A stretch of 7,738 bases of DNA from DATJFX01 sp035495465 (GCA_035495465.1 DATJFX010000010.1:1-7738); one strand, 5' to 3'. Shown: positions 1-5,568, counted from the stretch's first letter. The notes: a model not told the origin generated them from the letters alone. Program-made: numbers and translations.

Positions 1-336
1 TTTTATCAAACCGCATTTGGGTGGGAGACAAATCAAATGGGTCCTGAGATGGGAAATTATATTGTAGTTACCACTTCACCTGTAGATGAAAATCGAATGG
101 TGAAAGCACCGGGTACGATCAATGGCGGTTTTTACCCAAAAACTGAAAATCCGCTCCAGCAACATCCATCTATCGTGATTTCCGTGGATGATATAAATGA
201 AAGCATTGAGAAAGTAAAAGCTGCGGGTGGCAAGATCGAAACTCATCCAGTCGAAATCCCAGGTATCGGGATGTATGTGACCATCACAGATACAGAAGGC
301 AATCACGTCAGTCTATTGCAGCCTAAAAAAATGTAA
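1..336 (+). CDS. VOC-family (glyoxalase/bleomycin-resistance-like) protein, 5'-truncated
   Basis: The reading frame is open from base 1 and ends with TAA at 334-336. An ATG at 37 exists, but the 12 codons before it (FYQTAFGWETNQ) are a typical VOC stretch in which a FY..AFGWE motif follows the first strand. The gene therefore starts left of the window and ATG 37 is internal. The visible 111 residues cover most of one VOC domain: a GNYIVV strand, a GGFYPK stretch, a SIVISVDDINESIEKVKAAGG beta-alpha unit, and a C-terminal DTEGNHVSLLQP strand. In metal-dependent glyoxalases the last strand usually carries a Glu ligand; here a Ser follows GNHV, as in many VOC proteins of unknown substrate. The fold call is firm and the substrate cannot be stated. 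The gene converges on the CAP gene with a gap of only 7 bp. Confidence 0.85.
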   Translation, partial: FYQTAFGWETNQMGPEMGNYIVVTTSPVDENRMVKAPGTINGGFYPKTENPLQQHPSIVISVDDINESIEKVKAAGGKIETHPVEIPGIGMYVTITDTEGNHVSLLQPKKM

Positions 337-343
337 AGATAGT

Positions 344-991
344 TTATCTCATCAGGAGGTCGGAATAATTTCCAACCAATGCCACGCCGATTACTGTATG
401 AGATCCTAGAAGATTTTTGTTGTGACTGGCACTGGCGATCCAGGCATTGAGCAAGGTTTTCGGAGTGGTATACCCCCGCGCAACATTTTCCGCATCACAG
501 CTTGTGCCCTCGTCTGCACAACGCTCGTAAAATTTTGAATTATTTAATCCCTCATGACTGAGGGTAGAATTTGCATTCATCCAAGTCGCGTGGGCTGTGG
601 CCGCGAGGTTGAGAGGTTTTTCAAAAGTTAAAGAATTTAGGCCCTTGGACTTTCGGTATTCATTTAATAGACATAAAAACTGCGTGGAAAAAGCGCCAGT
701 GGTACAATTCGTCGTTGCAACTTTCGGGATAGCTTGAGGAGTGGTATTAGGCTGGGGAACAGGAACTGGTTTTTTGACCGTGGCGGCCACTGGCTCATCT
801 AGCTTCGGATTTTCGATTGCTTGAGACAGCACCCCGGGCACATTTGGTGAACTATCCACAACTTCTATGCTGGGGTTTGGATTAGTAATTTCGGAAGTTT
901 TTGGATTTTTATTGGTGTTTCGGGTAGTTAATGAATAATTAGCCAACATAATAATGAACAAAACCAAACACGTGAGGGATAATTTTTTCAT
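344..991 (-). CDS. CAP/SCP-domain protein with N-terminal signal or anchor segment
   Basis: A 215-residue protein. Residues 1-22 (MKK followed by LSLTCLVLFIIMLANYSL) form a signal peptide or membrane anchor. Residues 25-95 are a Pro/Thr/Asn-rich linker suited to the cell surface. Residues about 100-210 are a CAP (cysteine-rich secretory/antigen 5/PR-1, SCP-like) domain: LLNEYRKSKGL (N110, E111, R113), ATAHATWM (H134), SHEG (H146, E147), AENVARG (E168) and SASHNKNLL (H190). The two His and the Glu match the CAP cavity residues. Cys 96, 107, 158 and 165 could form disulfides outside the membrane. The domain stops soon after GVALVGNYSD, lacking the usual last aromatic strand (often YW.Q.F). The frame stays open 133 codons further upstream, but that extension crosses the terminator and the antisense of the next gene, so ATG 991 is taken as the start. 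No good Shine-Dalgarno serves this ATG. Function unknown, extracellular. Confidence 0.85.
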   Translation of the reverse strand: MKKLSLTCLVLFIIMLANYSLTTRNTNKNPKTSEITNPNPSIEVVDSSPNVPGVLSQAIENPKLDEPVAATVKKPVPVPQPNTTPQAIPKVATTNCTTGAFSTQFLCLLNEYRKSKGLNSLTFEKPLNLAATAHATWMNANSTLSHEGLNNSKFYERCADEGTSCDAENVARGYTTPKTLLNAWIASASHNKNLLGSHTVIGVALVGNYSDLLMR

Positions 992-1003
992 ATGAAATAG
1001 GAT

Positions 1004-1032
1004 AGCATATTGAAAACTCCTAACCCTAGCAA
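1004..1032 (-). promoter_or_regulatory. Possible promoter of the CAP gene
   Basis: Reading the minus strand, TTGCTA (1032-1027) and TATGCT (1009-1004) are 17 nt apart, each matching 4 of 6 consensus bases. Transcription would start near 997, about six bases before the ATG at 991, giving an almost leaderless message. This is weak evidence alone; it is plausible because the preceding gene ends in a terminator, so the CAP gene needs its own promoter. Confidence 0.35.
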
Positions 1033-1056
1033 AAAAGGATTTGATTATCGCCGAAT

Positions 1057-1089
1057 AAAAAAAGCCGGCAGAGTAAAACTCTGACGGCT
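1057..1089 (-). terminator. Intrinsic terminator of the 179-codon orphan gene
   Basis: On the minus strand an 11-bp stem with one internal mismatch (AGCCG, mismatch, CAGAG pairing with CTCTG and CGGCT) closes a 5-nt loop and is followed directly by seven T. It starts 19 nt after the stop codon of the gene at 1108-1647. This is a textbook rho-independent terminator and separates that gene from the CAP gene downstream. Confidence 0.93.
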
Positions 1090-1107
1090 GGGGTCGTCTC
1101 GTCCGGC

Positions 1108-1647
1108 TTAGAGCAGGATGTGGCAGGCGTCGACCGTGACGGTGGAATGCGTGAGCTCCTTCACCAAGAAGAGGCCGTACTTGCCGGACTCCGTGACCAC
1201 GGCCACGATGCAGTTCGGCGTCAGGCCCATGACCTGGTAGTTGTGGACCATTGCCTTCCGGCAGACTTCGGCGAGCTCCGCACCATTCTTCCGAAGGCGG
1301 ATCTGGTAGAACTCCTCGGGAGTGATGTCCACGTGGCCGATGGTCGTGGCCGAGAGCAAGCGGGCGTCCATGGCATTGCGCAGCAGCCATCGGGCCGGCC
1401 GGGATTTCGGTGAACAGATTTCGACCACACGGTGGTCGAACGTGAACACCAGATCCAGCCCTTCCGGGTTGTCTTCGGCGAAGCTGAGGGGCCGGCGCTT
1501 GTTCGCCTTGCAGTCCATGAGGTAGCCCAGCGGCCGCTCCAGGGAGAAGTCGGTGCGGTAGCTGTAGAACTTGCCGCGAACCGACGGGATCACGGGGTCG
1601 ATTGCGGGGTGGGCTTCCTCACGCGGAGAGACGGACAGTAATTCCAT
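1108..1647 (-). CDS. Orphan protein of 179 residues, GC-rich gene, function unknown
   Basis: I do not recognise this family. The protein starts MELLSVSPREE and ends with TAA at 1108-1110. It is soluble in character, mixed alpha/beta, with no signal peptide or membrane segment. Visible pieces are a basic YLMDCKANKRRPLSF stretch (about 43-57), an aliphatic strand LDLVFTFDHRVVEI, DITPEEFYQIRLRK (about 107-120), and a hydrophobic C-terminal half with CIVAVVTESGKYGLFLVKEL. Five Cys are scattered and form no obvious metal motif. The gene is clearly GC-richer than its neighbours (about 60% by eye) and favours CTG, GTC/GTG, CGG and GCC codons, unlike the AT-rich genes around it. It is expressed alone: a 17-nt-spaced promoter, AAAGGAGGG seven bases before ATG 1647, and a strong terminator. 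Opposite-strand frames here are products of the GC-rich codons. Acquired DNA or a codon-adapted, highly expressed gene are both possible. Confidence 0.85.
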   Translation of the reverse strand: MELLSVSPREEAHPAIDPVIPSVRGKFYSYRTDFSLERPLGYLMDCKANKRRPLSFAEDNPEGLDLVFTFDHRVVEICSPKSRPARWLLRNAMDARLLSATTIGHVDITPEEFYQIRLRKNGAELAEVCRKAMVHNYQVMGLTPNCIVAVVTESGKYGLFLVKELTHSTVTVDACHILL

Positions 1648-1651
1648 TCGA

Positions 1652-1667
1652 AACCCTCCTTTGGGTT
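1652..1667 (-). promoter_or_regulatory. Shine-Dalgarno in a small hairpin, orphan gene leader
   Basis: On the minus strand AACCC (1667-1663) can pair with GGGTT (1656-1652) around the loop AAAGGA. The ribosome site AAAGGAGGG (1662-1654) lies across the loop and the 3' arm, seven bases ahead of the ATG. A second hairpin, AGCAGA with TCTGCT (1704-1699 with 1686-1681, 12-nt loop containing ACCCC), falls at the expected 5' end of the message. The pairings are visible; control through them is inference. Confidence 0.5.
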
Positions 1668-1710
1668 GTCGGAGTTTAGTAGCAGATAGCTGGGGTTTTC
1701 TGCTCCAGAA

Positions 1711-1739
1711 AGTTTACCAGATTTGGATAGAATAATCAA
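1711..1739 (-). promoter_or_regulatory. Sigma-70-type promoter of the orphan gene
   Basis: On the minus strand TTGATT (1739-1734) and TAAACT (1716-1711) are separated by exactly 17 nt. Transcription would start near 1704 and give a leader of about 57 nt before the ATG at 1647. With the leader, Shine-Dalgarno and terminator it makes a complete single-gene unit. Confidence 0.75.
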
Positions 1740-1780
1740 GCCCCCTTGTTCTTTTACATATTTTGGTTAAAAGTAAGAGT

Positions 1781-1834
1781 TTGCATTTTGGATGGAAAAA
1801 TGACACAATTTCAGGGTAATTTGATTTATATAAT
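1781..1834 (+). promoter_or_regulatory. AT-rich promoter region ahead of the 1843 gene
   Basis: Two candidates overlap. TTGCAT at 1781-1786 is 17 nt from CACAAT at 1804-1809, which has an upstream TG (extended -10 type). A perfect TATAAT at 1829-1834 has no good -35 box; it would start transcription only a base or two before ATG 1843, giving a leaderless message. The sequence cannot decide between them. Confidence 0.4.
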
Positions 1835-1842
1835 TTAAAATT

Positions 1843-2145
1843 ATGCAGAAAAAATTAGATGGAGAAATAATTAGAATGAATGTGCCGGATGAGGAAGTCC
1901 CTAGCTGGCTTCAGACTTTGCAGGAAACAGGTTTTAGCCAAGAAGAGATAGATAAAATTATGTCTAATCTCAATACTGAATATGCCAGGGCTTTAGGCAA
2001 GGAACGTTTGAGCGCTAGACAGTCTGAACTCAAGGCGTATGCCGAAAATAAATTGGGCAGAAAACTTACAGATGAAGAATTTAGAGGAATAGACATGGCG
2101 GTCAGAGCTTTTTTTGGAGATTTTGGTCCTTCGGAAGATGAGTGA
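1843..2145 (+). CDS. Short acidic helical hypothetical protein
   Basis: A 100-residue soluble protein with no recognised domain. It looks mostly helical: SWLQTLQETGFSQEEIDKIMSNL (about 21-43), a charged middle (ALGKERLSARQSELKAYAENKLG) and DEEFRGIDMAVRAFFGDFG, ending in the acidic tail SEDE. It stops with TGA at 2143-2145. No Shine-Dalgarno lies before ATG 1843, where a TATAAT box ends eight bases upstream. The alternative start ATG 1876 (MNVPDEE) has GGAG 11 bases ahead. Composition matches the AT-rich native genes. It heads a same-strand row with the 2171 gene and the GIY-YIG gene and may be co-transcribed with them. Function not inferred. Confidence 0.7.
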   Translation: MQKKLDGEIIRMNVPDEEVPSWLQTLQETGFSQEEIDKIMSNLNTEYARALGKERLSARQSELKAYAENKLGRKLTDEEFRGIDMAVRAFFGDFGPSEDE

Positions 2146-2170
2146 TATTTTTTAATATAAAAAATAATTT

Positions 2171-2389
2171 ATGTTTCAAAATTTTTTAATTCGAAAAATG
2201 CTGAAAAGTCAGGGCGTTTCTGATTCCCAGATAGACGCGATGCTGGTAATTATCCAGAAGAATCCCGAATTATTTAAAAAAATCGCATCCGAGGCCCAGG
2301 AGCTTACCAAAACCGGCATGACTCAGGCAGATGCCACGATGCAGGTTATGAAAAAGTACGAGCAAGAACTAAAGAATCTTGCTTCATAA
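2171..2389 (+). CDS. Short helical hypothetical protein
   Basis: A 72-residue, lysine-rich, all-helical protein: MFQNFLIRKMLKSQGVSDSQ, a helix IDAMLVIIQKNPELFKKIASEAQEL, and a second helix QADATMQVMKKYEQELKNL. I recall similar short proteins from Patescibacteria genomes, but only by memory and with no assigned function. The hydrophobic spacing suggests a small helical hairpin or oligomer rather than a membrane protein. It starts 25 bp after the 1843 gene. There is no Shine-Dalgarno; TATAAA at 2156-2161 ends nine bases before the ATG, so a leaderless message of its own is possible, as is co-transcription. Confidence 0.75.
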   Translation: MFQNFLIRKMLKSQGVSDSQIDAMLVIIQKNPELFKKIASEAQELTKTGMTQADATMQVMKKYEQELKNLAS

Positions 2390-2407
2390 ATTACAAAAAG
2401 ATATTTG

Positions 2408-2644
2408 ATGTATTTTGTTTATATTCTGAAATGTGCGGATAAAAGTTTGTATACTGGTATCGCTACGGATCTAGTACGCAGAGTAAAAGAACACAATACC
2501 GGTAAGCTCGGGGCCAAATATACCAGAAGCCGGCGGCCGGTAAAACTAGTGTATTCTAAGAAATTTAGGACCAGGTCGACAGCGCTTCGGGCAGAATATA
2601 AAATCAAGCAATTATCGCGTGAACAGAAGCTAGAACTGATTTAA
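2408..2644 (+). CDS. UPF0213-type single-domain GIY-YIG nuclease
   Basis: A 78-residue protein consisting of one GIY-YIG domain: VYILKC (Y5), LYTG (Y15-T16-G17), DLVRRVKEHN (R24/R25, H29, N30), KYTRSRRPVKLVY, and ALRAEYKIKQLSR with the metal-binding Glu at 63. All usual active-site positions of the family are present. E. coli YhbQ is the known relative; nuclease activity has been reported for the family, but its cellular role is poorly settled. ATG 2408 is used; a TTG directly before it could add one residue. Only AAAAAG precedes the start. It lies 45 bp ahead of the dinD-like gene, and another GIY-YIG domain is encoded at 3495-4856, so this is a local group of DNA-processing genes. Confidence 0.88.
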   Translation: MYFVYILKCADKSLYTGIATDLVRRVKEHNTGKLGAKYTRSRRPVKLVYSKKFRTRSTALRAEYKIKQLSREQKLELI

Positions 2645-2658
2645 CATTTTCGTTTCAG

Positions 2659-2691
2659 ATACGTTTATAATAGTAAGGATTATAAACGTAT
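2659..2691 (+). promoter_or_regulatory. Promoter and perfect 13-bp inverted-repeat operator of the dinD-like gene
   Basis: ATACGTTTATAAT (2659-2671) and ATTATAAACGTAT (2679-2691) are exact inverted copies around a 7-nt spacer. The left arm contains a consensus TATAAT (2666-2671) and the right arm runs into the ATG at 2690. Transcription would start near 2678, so the message lacks the left arm and cannot fold this repeat; it is best read as a DNA operator for a dimeric repressor. AAGGA in and next to the spacer (2676-2680) is the likely ribosome site. No convincing -35 box is visible. Confidence 0.75.
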
Positions 2692-3505
2692 GGACGAAAA
2701 ATTATCTCCCCAAACTCCGCTTCCTATGCTGGATTTTGAGAGTTTGAAACAAATCGACGAAAATAAAGTAGAATTTTGGATGGCCAGAAAACTGATGCCG
2801 CTTTTAGGCTACGATAATTGGCCCAGAGCCGACCGAGTCATTCGGAAAGCAGCCAAAGCTTGTCTAAACAGCGGGGAAGAAGTTGAAAACCACTTTAGCC
2901 AGATCAATACGATTGTTCCCATAAATAAAAATACTGTAAAAAAAGTTCCTGATTATAAGCTAGATCGGTATGCCTGCTACCTGATCGCACAAAACGGTAA
3001 TTCCAATAATCCAGAAATCGCTACAGCCCAAAGTTATTTTGCGATGCAGGTCAGGTTGCAAGAAATATATCGGCAGAAAGTCAAAGACGAAAAGCGTCTC
3101 AATGTCCGCAATGAAGTAAAAACCCAAAATAAAAAATTAGCCAGTACGGCGCAAAGGGCCGGTGTAACTAACTTTGGTAATTTCAATGACGCGGGTTACT
3201 GGGGACTTTATGGTATGCCTTTGGGATTTATTGAAAATAAAAAGGGTCTGAAAAAAGGGGAGTTGTTAGATCGCGCGGGGACTACTGAACTGGCCGCGAA
3301 TTTATTTCGTATCACCCAAACCAATGAAAAGATGAAAAAAGAACAGATAAAAGGTGACCGGAACGCGATGTGGGCGCATAATATGATTGGCGGGAAAATT
3401 CGGCAAACTATGAAGGAAATCGGCAGCACGCTGCCGGAAGATTTGCCTCCGGAGAAACATATTAAAGAATTAAATAAAAATTTAAGAAAGCAACTTAAGA
3501 AGTAG
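2690..3505 (+). CDS. dinD: DinD-like DNA-damage-inducible protein
   Basis: At 271 residues it is close in length to E. coli DinD (about 274). The family signature is clear: VEFWMARKLMPLLGYDNW (27-44), ADRVIRKAAKACLNSGEEVENHF, and DYKLDRYACYLIAQNGN followed by EIATAQSYFAMQVRLQEI (88-126). The N-terminal half resembles the Bro-N-type domain of viral and phage proteins; the C-terminal half is basic and helical (KKEQIKGDRNAMWAHNMIGGKIRQ). E. coli DinD is part of the SOS regulon and is reported to interfere with RecA filament strand exchange; the same role here is inference. An operator-like palindrome covers the promoter and start codon, fitting tight repression. The 3' end overlaps the end of the opposite nuclease gene by 11 bp (3495-3505), leaving no room for separate terminators. 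Confidence 0.88.
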   Translation: MDEKLSPQTPLPMLDFESLKQIDENKVEFWMARKLMPLLGYDNWPRADRVIRKAAKACLNSGEEVENHFSQINTIVPINKNTVKKVPDYKLDRYACYLIAQNGNSNNPEIATAQSYFAMQVRLQEIYRQKVKDEKRLNVRNEVKTQNKKLASTAQRAGVTNFGNFNDAGYWGLYGMPLGFIENKKGLKKGELLDRAGTTELAANLFRITQTNEKMKKEQIKGDRNAMWAHNMIGGKIRQTMKEIGSTLPEDLPPEKHIKELNKNLRKQLKK

Positions 3506-4856
3506 CTAAACTTTTATTTAATAAAGCTCGTTTAAGAATTCGATAATTGTCCAAATCAAAAGCAAATTCTGATTCATCTATATCGATGCGCTGGTTATTT
3601 ATGATATGCCCTACTACGGCCCAATGATTAATGATCAGTTTTTTATTTGGCTCGATATCTACGATTTTTTCGCGAGGAAATGGCCAGTCAGAGATTTTAT
3701 GGCGTTTAAAAGTTTTTTCTAGACGTTGATTATAAGTTTTAGGAGGTTCGAGTTGGCCGCAAGCTCCCAAACAAAGTTTCAACTGATACCGAAAACAGGT
3801 ATTACGGGATTTTTCCAGATTCATAAGTTTTCGACAAAGGAAATTTTCCTTACTTAGTTTATCCAATAAAGTAGTAGCCTGCCTTTTGCTTTTAAAAACA
3901 GCTAAAATATTTGGAAATTCCGATGGGTGGGTCAGTTTCGAGTAATCGAGCGAAGTTTCCAGGTATCCGTCGGGATTTAATTTTTTGGTTAGAAAATACA
4001 TTTCTCGGCCGCGTCGCAGACGAATGTTATAGATAGGCAAGAATTCTTTCACCATTTGCGTTTCCAGAAGCAGTGCTCCCAATTCGGTCTGTGTCTGATA
4101 TACGCGAATAGCTCGGACCGCCTGGGAAATTTTCATTTCCTTACTATCATGAATATCAGAACTAAAATGCGATTTGATCCGCGTTTTTACATTCACACTC
4201 TTTCCAATGTATATAGGAATATCCCGATCATCATAAAAAACATAAACACCGATGCAATTGGGAATTTTTTTCACTTGCTCATCTTCCAGATAAATAGGCA
4301 GGGTCGGAGTTTGGCCAATTGTGCGGACCAGATCATGTAAAAATTCTTTGCCGAATTGCTTTTCAGCTAATTGAAAAAAATTATAAATTACCAGAGCGTC
4401 ATCCAAAGCCCGATGTCGGTGTTCGCATTCCAGATTGTGTCTTTGCATCACTGCGTCCAGGTTATGCCGGGGATGTTCCGGGAAAAGTTTGCGCGAGAGT
4501 TTCACCGTACAAAGCTGTTTGGCTTGAAATTTCATATTCAAACGACCGAATTCAGCTTTAATAAATGAATAATCAAATCTCACGTTATGCGCCACGAAAA
4601 CGCAGCCCCTTAAAATCTCCTGGACTTCGCGGGAAATATCATAAAAACTTGGCGCTCTAGCTACTTCAGCGTCAGTAATGCCTGTTAGATTTTTTATGGG
4701 CTCAGGAATATGGGTATCCGGATCCACAACTGTGGAAAATTTTCGGGTAATTTTTCCGTTTTCTACCCGAATTATAGCTATTTCCAGAATTCGGGAATAA
4801 AGAGCACTCCCGCCGGTTGTTTCCACATCCACAAACGCCAGTTTGTTTAAATCCAT
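3495..4856 (-). CDS. DnaQ-like exonuclease fused to UvrC/Cho-like GIY-YIG nuclease
   Basis: A 453-residue two-nuclease fusion. Residues 1-165 are a DEDDh 3'-5' exonuclease of the DNA polymerase III epsilon type: VDVETTG (D10, E12), HNVRFDYSF (D95) and HRALDDA (H148, D153). Residues about 198-285 are a GIY-YIG domain: GVY (203-205), YIG (216-218), R226, and ALLLE with catalytic Glu 265, followed by LPIYNIRL as in UvrC. Four Cys (341, 354, 362, 366) match the spacing of the UvrC iron-sulfur cysteines as I recall them (E. coli 154, 166, 174, 178). The UvrB-interacting UVR motif, the RNase H-like endonuclease half and the HhH tail of full UvrC are absent, so it is closer to Cho with a DnaQ domain, an architecture known in actinobacteria and others. 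Expected role: incision and trimming in DNA repair. Only GGAA precedes the start. Confidence 0.92.
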   Translation of the reverse strand: MDLNKLAFVDVETTGGSALYSRILEIAIIRVENGKITRKFSTVVDPDTHIPEPIKNLTGITDAEVARAPSFYDISREVQEILRGCVFVAHNVRFDYSFIKAEFGRLNMKFQAKQLCTVKLSRKLFPEHPRHNLDAVMQRHNLECEHRHRALDDALVIYNFFQLAEKQFGKEFLHDLVRTIGQTPTLPIYLEDEQVKKIPNCIGVYVFYDDRDIPIYIGKSVNVKTRIKSHFSSDIHDSKEMKISQAVRAIRVYQTQTELGALLLETQMVKEFLPIYNIRLRRGREMYFLTKKLNPDGYLETSLDYSKLTHPSEFPNILAVFKSKRQATTLLDKLSKENFLCRKLMNLEKSRNTCFRYQLKLCLGACGQLEPPKTYNQRLEKTFKRHKISDWPFPREKIVDIEPNKKLIINHWAVVGHIINNQRIDIDESEFAFDLDNYRILKRALLNKSLATS

Positions 4857-4927
4857 TTATTTCCAGGCCGCCGCAGGATTTATATTTTAACTTGGGATAT
4901 TTCTTTAGGCAAGCAAAGAAAGAATGT

Positions 4928-4956
4928 TTGACAAGGTGAATTACTTAGCCTAATCT
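4928..4956 (+). promoter_or_regulatory. Strong sigma-70 promoter of the 4988 gene
   Basis: TTGACA (4928-4933, perfect) and TAATCT (4951-4956, 4 of 6) are 17 nt apart. Transcription would begin near 4963, leaving a 25-nt leader with AAGGGAG before the ATG at 4988. Confidence 0.8.
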
Positions 4957-4987
4957 GAAACTACATTAATCGAAGGGAGATAAATAT

Positions 4988-5290
4988 ATGTATTTAATCC
5001 GAGAAATTTTTACAGCCAAACCCGGACAAGCTAGTAAGCTTGCTAAAATGTTTAAGAAAATGGCCGATACCGGTATGCCGGGAAAAGTCATGACAGATAT
5101 AGTCGGTCCTTATAATACAGTTGTCATGGAAATGGAAGTGAAAAGTTTGGCCGAATGGGAAAAGCAGATGGAAGAATATAAGTCTAAGAAACCCGATCCG
5201 AACATGGATCCAAAACTCGCAGAGGAAATGTCCCATTACACAGATATGTATCTGACAGGACGACGGGAAATTTATCAAATTATTGAATAA
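4988..5290 (+). CDS. Small NIPSNAP/ABM-like alpha-beta protein
   Basis: A 100-residue soluble protein. The pattern of a first strand MYLIREIFTAKPGQ, helix ASKLAKMFKKMADTG, strand KVMTDIVGPYNTVVMEMEV, helix SLAEWEKQMEEYKS and final strand YTDMYLTGRREIYQII is that of a dimeric alpha-beta barrel (ferredoxin-like) protein such as the NIPSNAP or antibiotic-biosynthesis-monooxygenase families. No catalytic residue can be assigned, and such folds also bind haem or small ligands. Start choice is secure: AAGGGAG lies eight bases before ATG 4988, behind a consensus promoter. It is transcribed divergently from the DnaQ-UvrC gene. No terminator is visible in the short gap before the next promoter. Confidence 0.75.
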   Translation: MYLIREIFTAKPGQASKLAKMFKKMADTGMPGKVMTDIVGPYNTVVMEMEVKSLAEWEKQMEEYKSKKPDPNMDPKLAEEMSHYTDMYLTGRREIYQIIE

Positions 5291-5326
5291 TCATTATCAG
5301 TTATTCCGGGTTCTCTTTCTGGCTTC

Positions 5327-5355
5327 TTGACTTGCAGGCCTGTTTCGCCTATACT
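5327..5355 (+). promoter_or_regulatory. Sigma-70 promoter of the 46-codon gene
   Basis: TTGACT (5327-5332) and TATACT (5350-5355) are separated by 17 nt and each differs from consensus at one base. The start of transcription would be near 5362, giving a leader of about 44 nt before ATG 5406. Confidence 0.85.
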
Positions 5356-5369
5356 TTTTTTCAGGTTTG

Positions 5370-5382
5370 TCCGAAATTCGGA
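5370..5382. promoter_or_regulatory. Palindrome in the leader of the 46-codon gene
   Basis: TCCGAA and TTCGGA flank one central A, about 8-20 bases after the expected transcription start. It could be an operator. As RNA it would fold poorly because the loop is too tight unless the inner pairs open. Confidence 0.4.
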
Positions 5383-5405
5383 TTCTAAGAAAAAAGAGGG
5401 TATAG

Positions 5406-5546
5406 ATGCAGTCCAATACTGATGTTGCCAGCTCCGCCGCGGGTCAAATCCTCGTGCACGCGGTACTGCTCCTGATCATCGCGTCCGCTTTTTGGCTGGC
5501 CACGCGTCCTACGGACGTAGTGGCACATTTCCTTCGTCAGCTGTAA
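5406..5546 (+). CDS. Tiny single-pass membrane protein, 46 residues
   Basis: Short gene supported by its signals rather than by homology. It begins MQSNTDVASSAAGQ, has one strongly hydrophobic helix (about residues 15-33, ILVHAVLLLIIASAFWLAT) and a short tail RPTDVVAHFLRQL that is basic and amphipathic at the end. GAGGG lies five bases before ATG 5406. Behind it stand a near-consensus promoter and ahead a terminator whose stem includes the TAA stop codon, so promoter, ribosome site, frame and terminator agree. Codons are GC-rich (GCC, CTC, CTG, GTG), unlike the AT-rich neighbours. I do not recognise a family; small regulators of membrane complexes and type I toxin-like peptides have this shape, but nothing here identifies either, and no antisense RNA is evident. 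Confidence 0.72.
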   Translation: MQSNTDVASSAAGQILVHAVLLLIIASAFWLATRPTDVVAHFLRQL

Positions 5547-5568
5547 GCTTTCGGCTTACGGTTTTTTT
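5541..5568 (+). terminator. Intrinsic terminator of the 46-codon gene
   Basis: CTGTAAGC (5541-5548) pairs with GCTTACGG (5554-5561), with one G-U pair, around a 5-nt loop, followed by seven T (5562-5568). The stem begins at the last sense codon and includes the stop codon, an unusually tight arrangement. Confidence 0.92.

Noticed and set aside
344..1390. Single 348-residue minus-strand frame including the CAP protein
   Set aside because: The first 133 codons cross an intrinsic terminator and run in another frame of the orphan gene; they are Arg/His/Pro/Gly-rich nonsense of GC-rich DNA. The signal peptide begins at ATG 991.
1120..1641. Several plus-strand frames (1120-1413, 1322-1525, 1432-1641) opposite the orphan gene
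   Set aside because: They have no ribosome site or promoter and arise because GC-rich codons suppress stops. The minus-strand frame alone has promoter, Shine-Dalgarno and terminator.
2659..2691. Reading the inverted repeat as a terminator
   Set aside because: No T-run follows, it lies just before an ATG and contains a TATAAT box; the expected transcript lacks the left arm.
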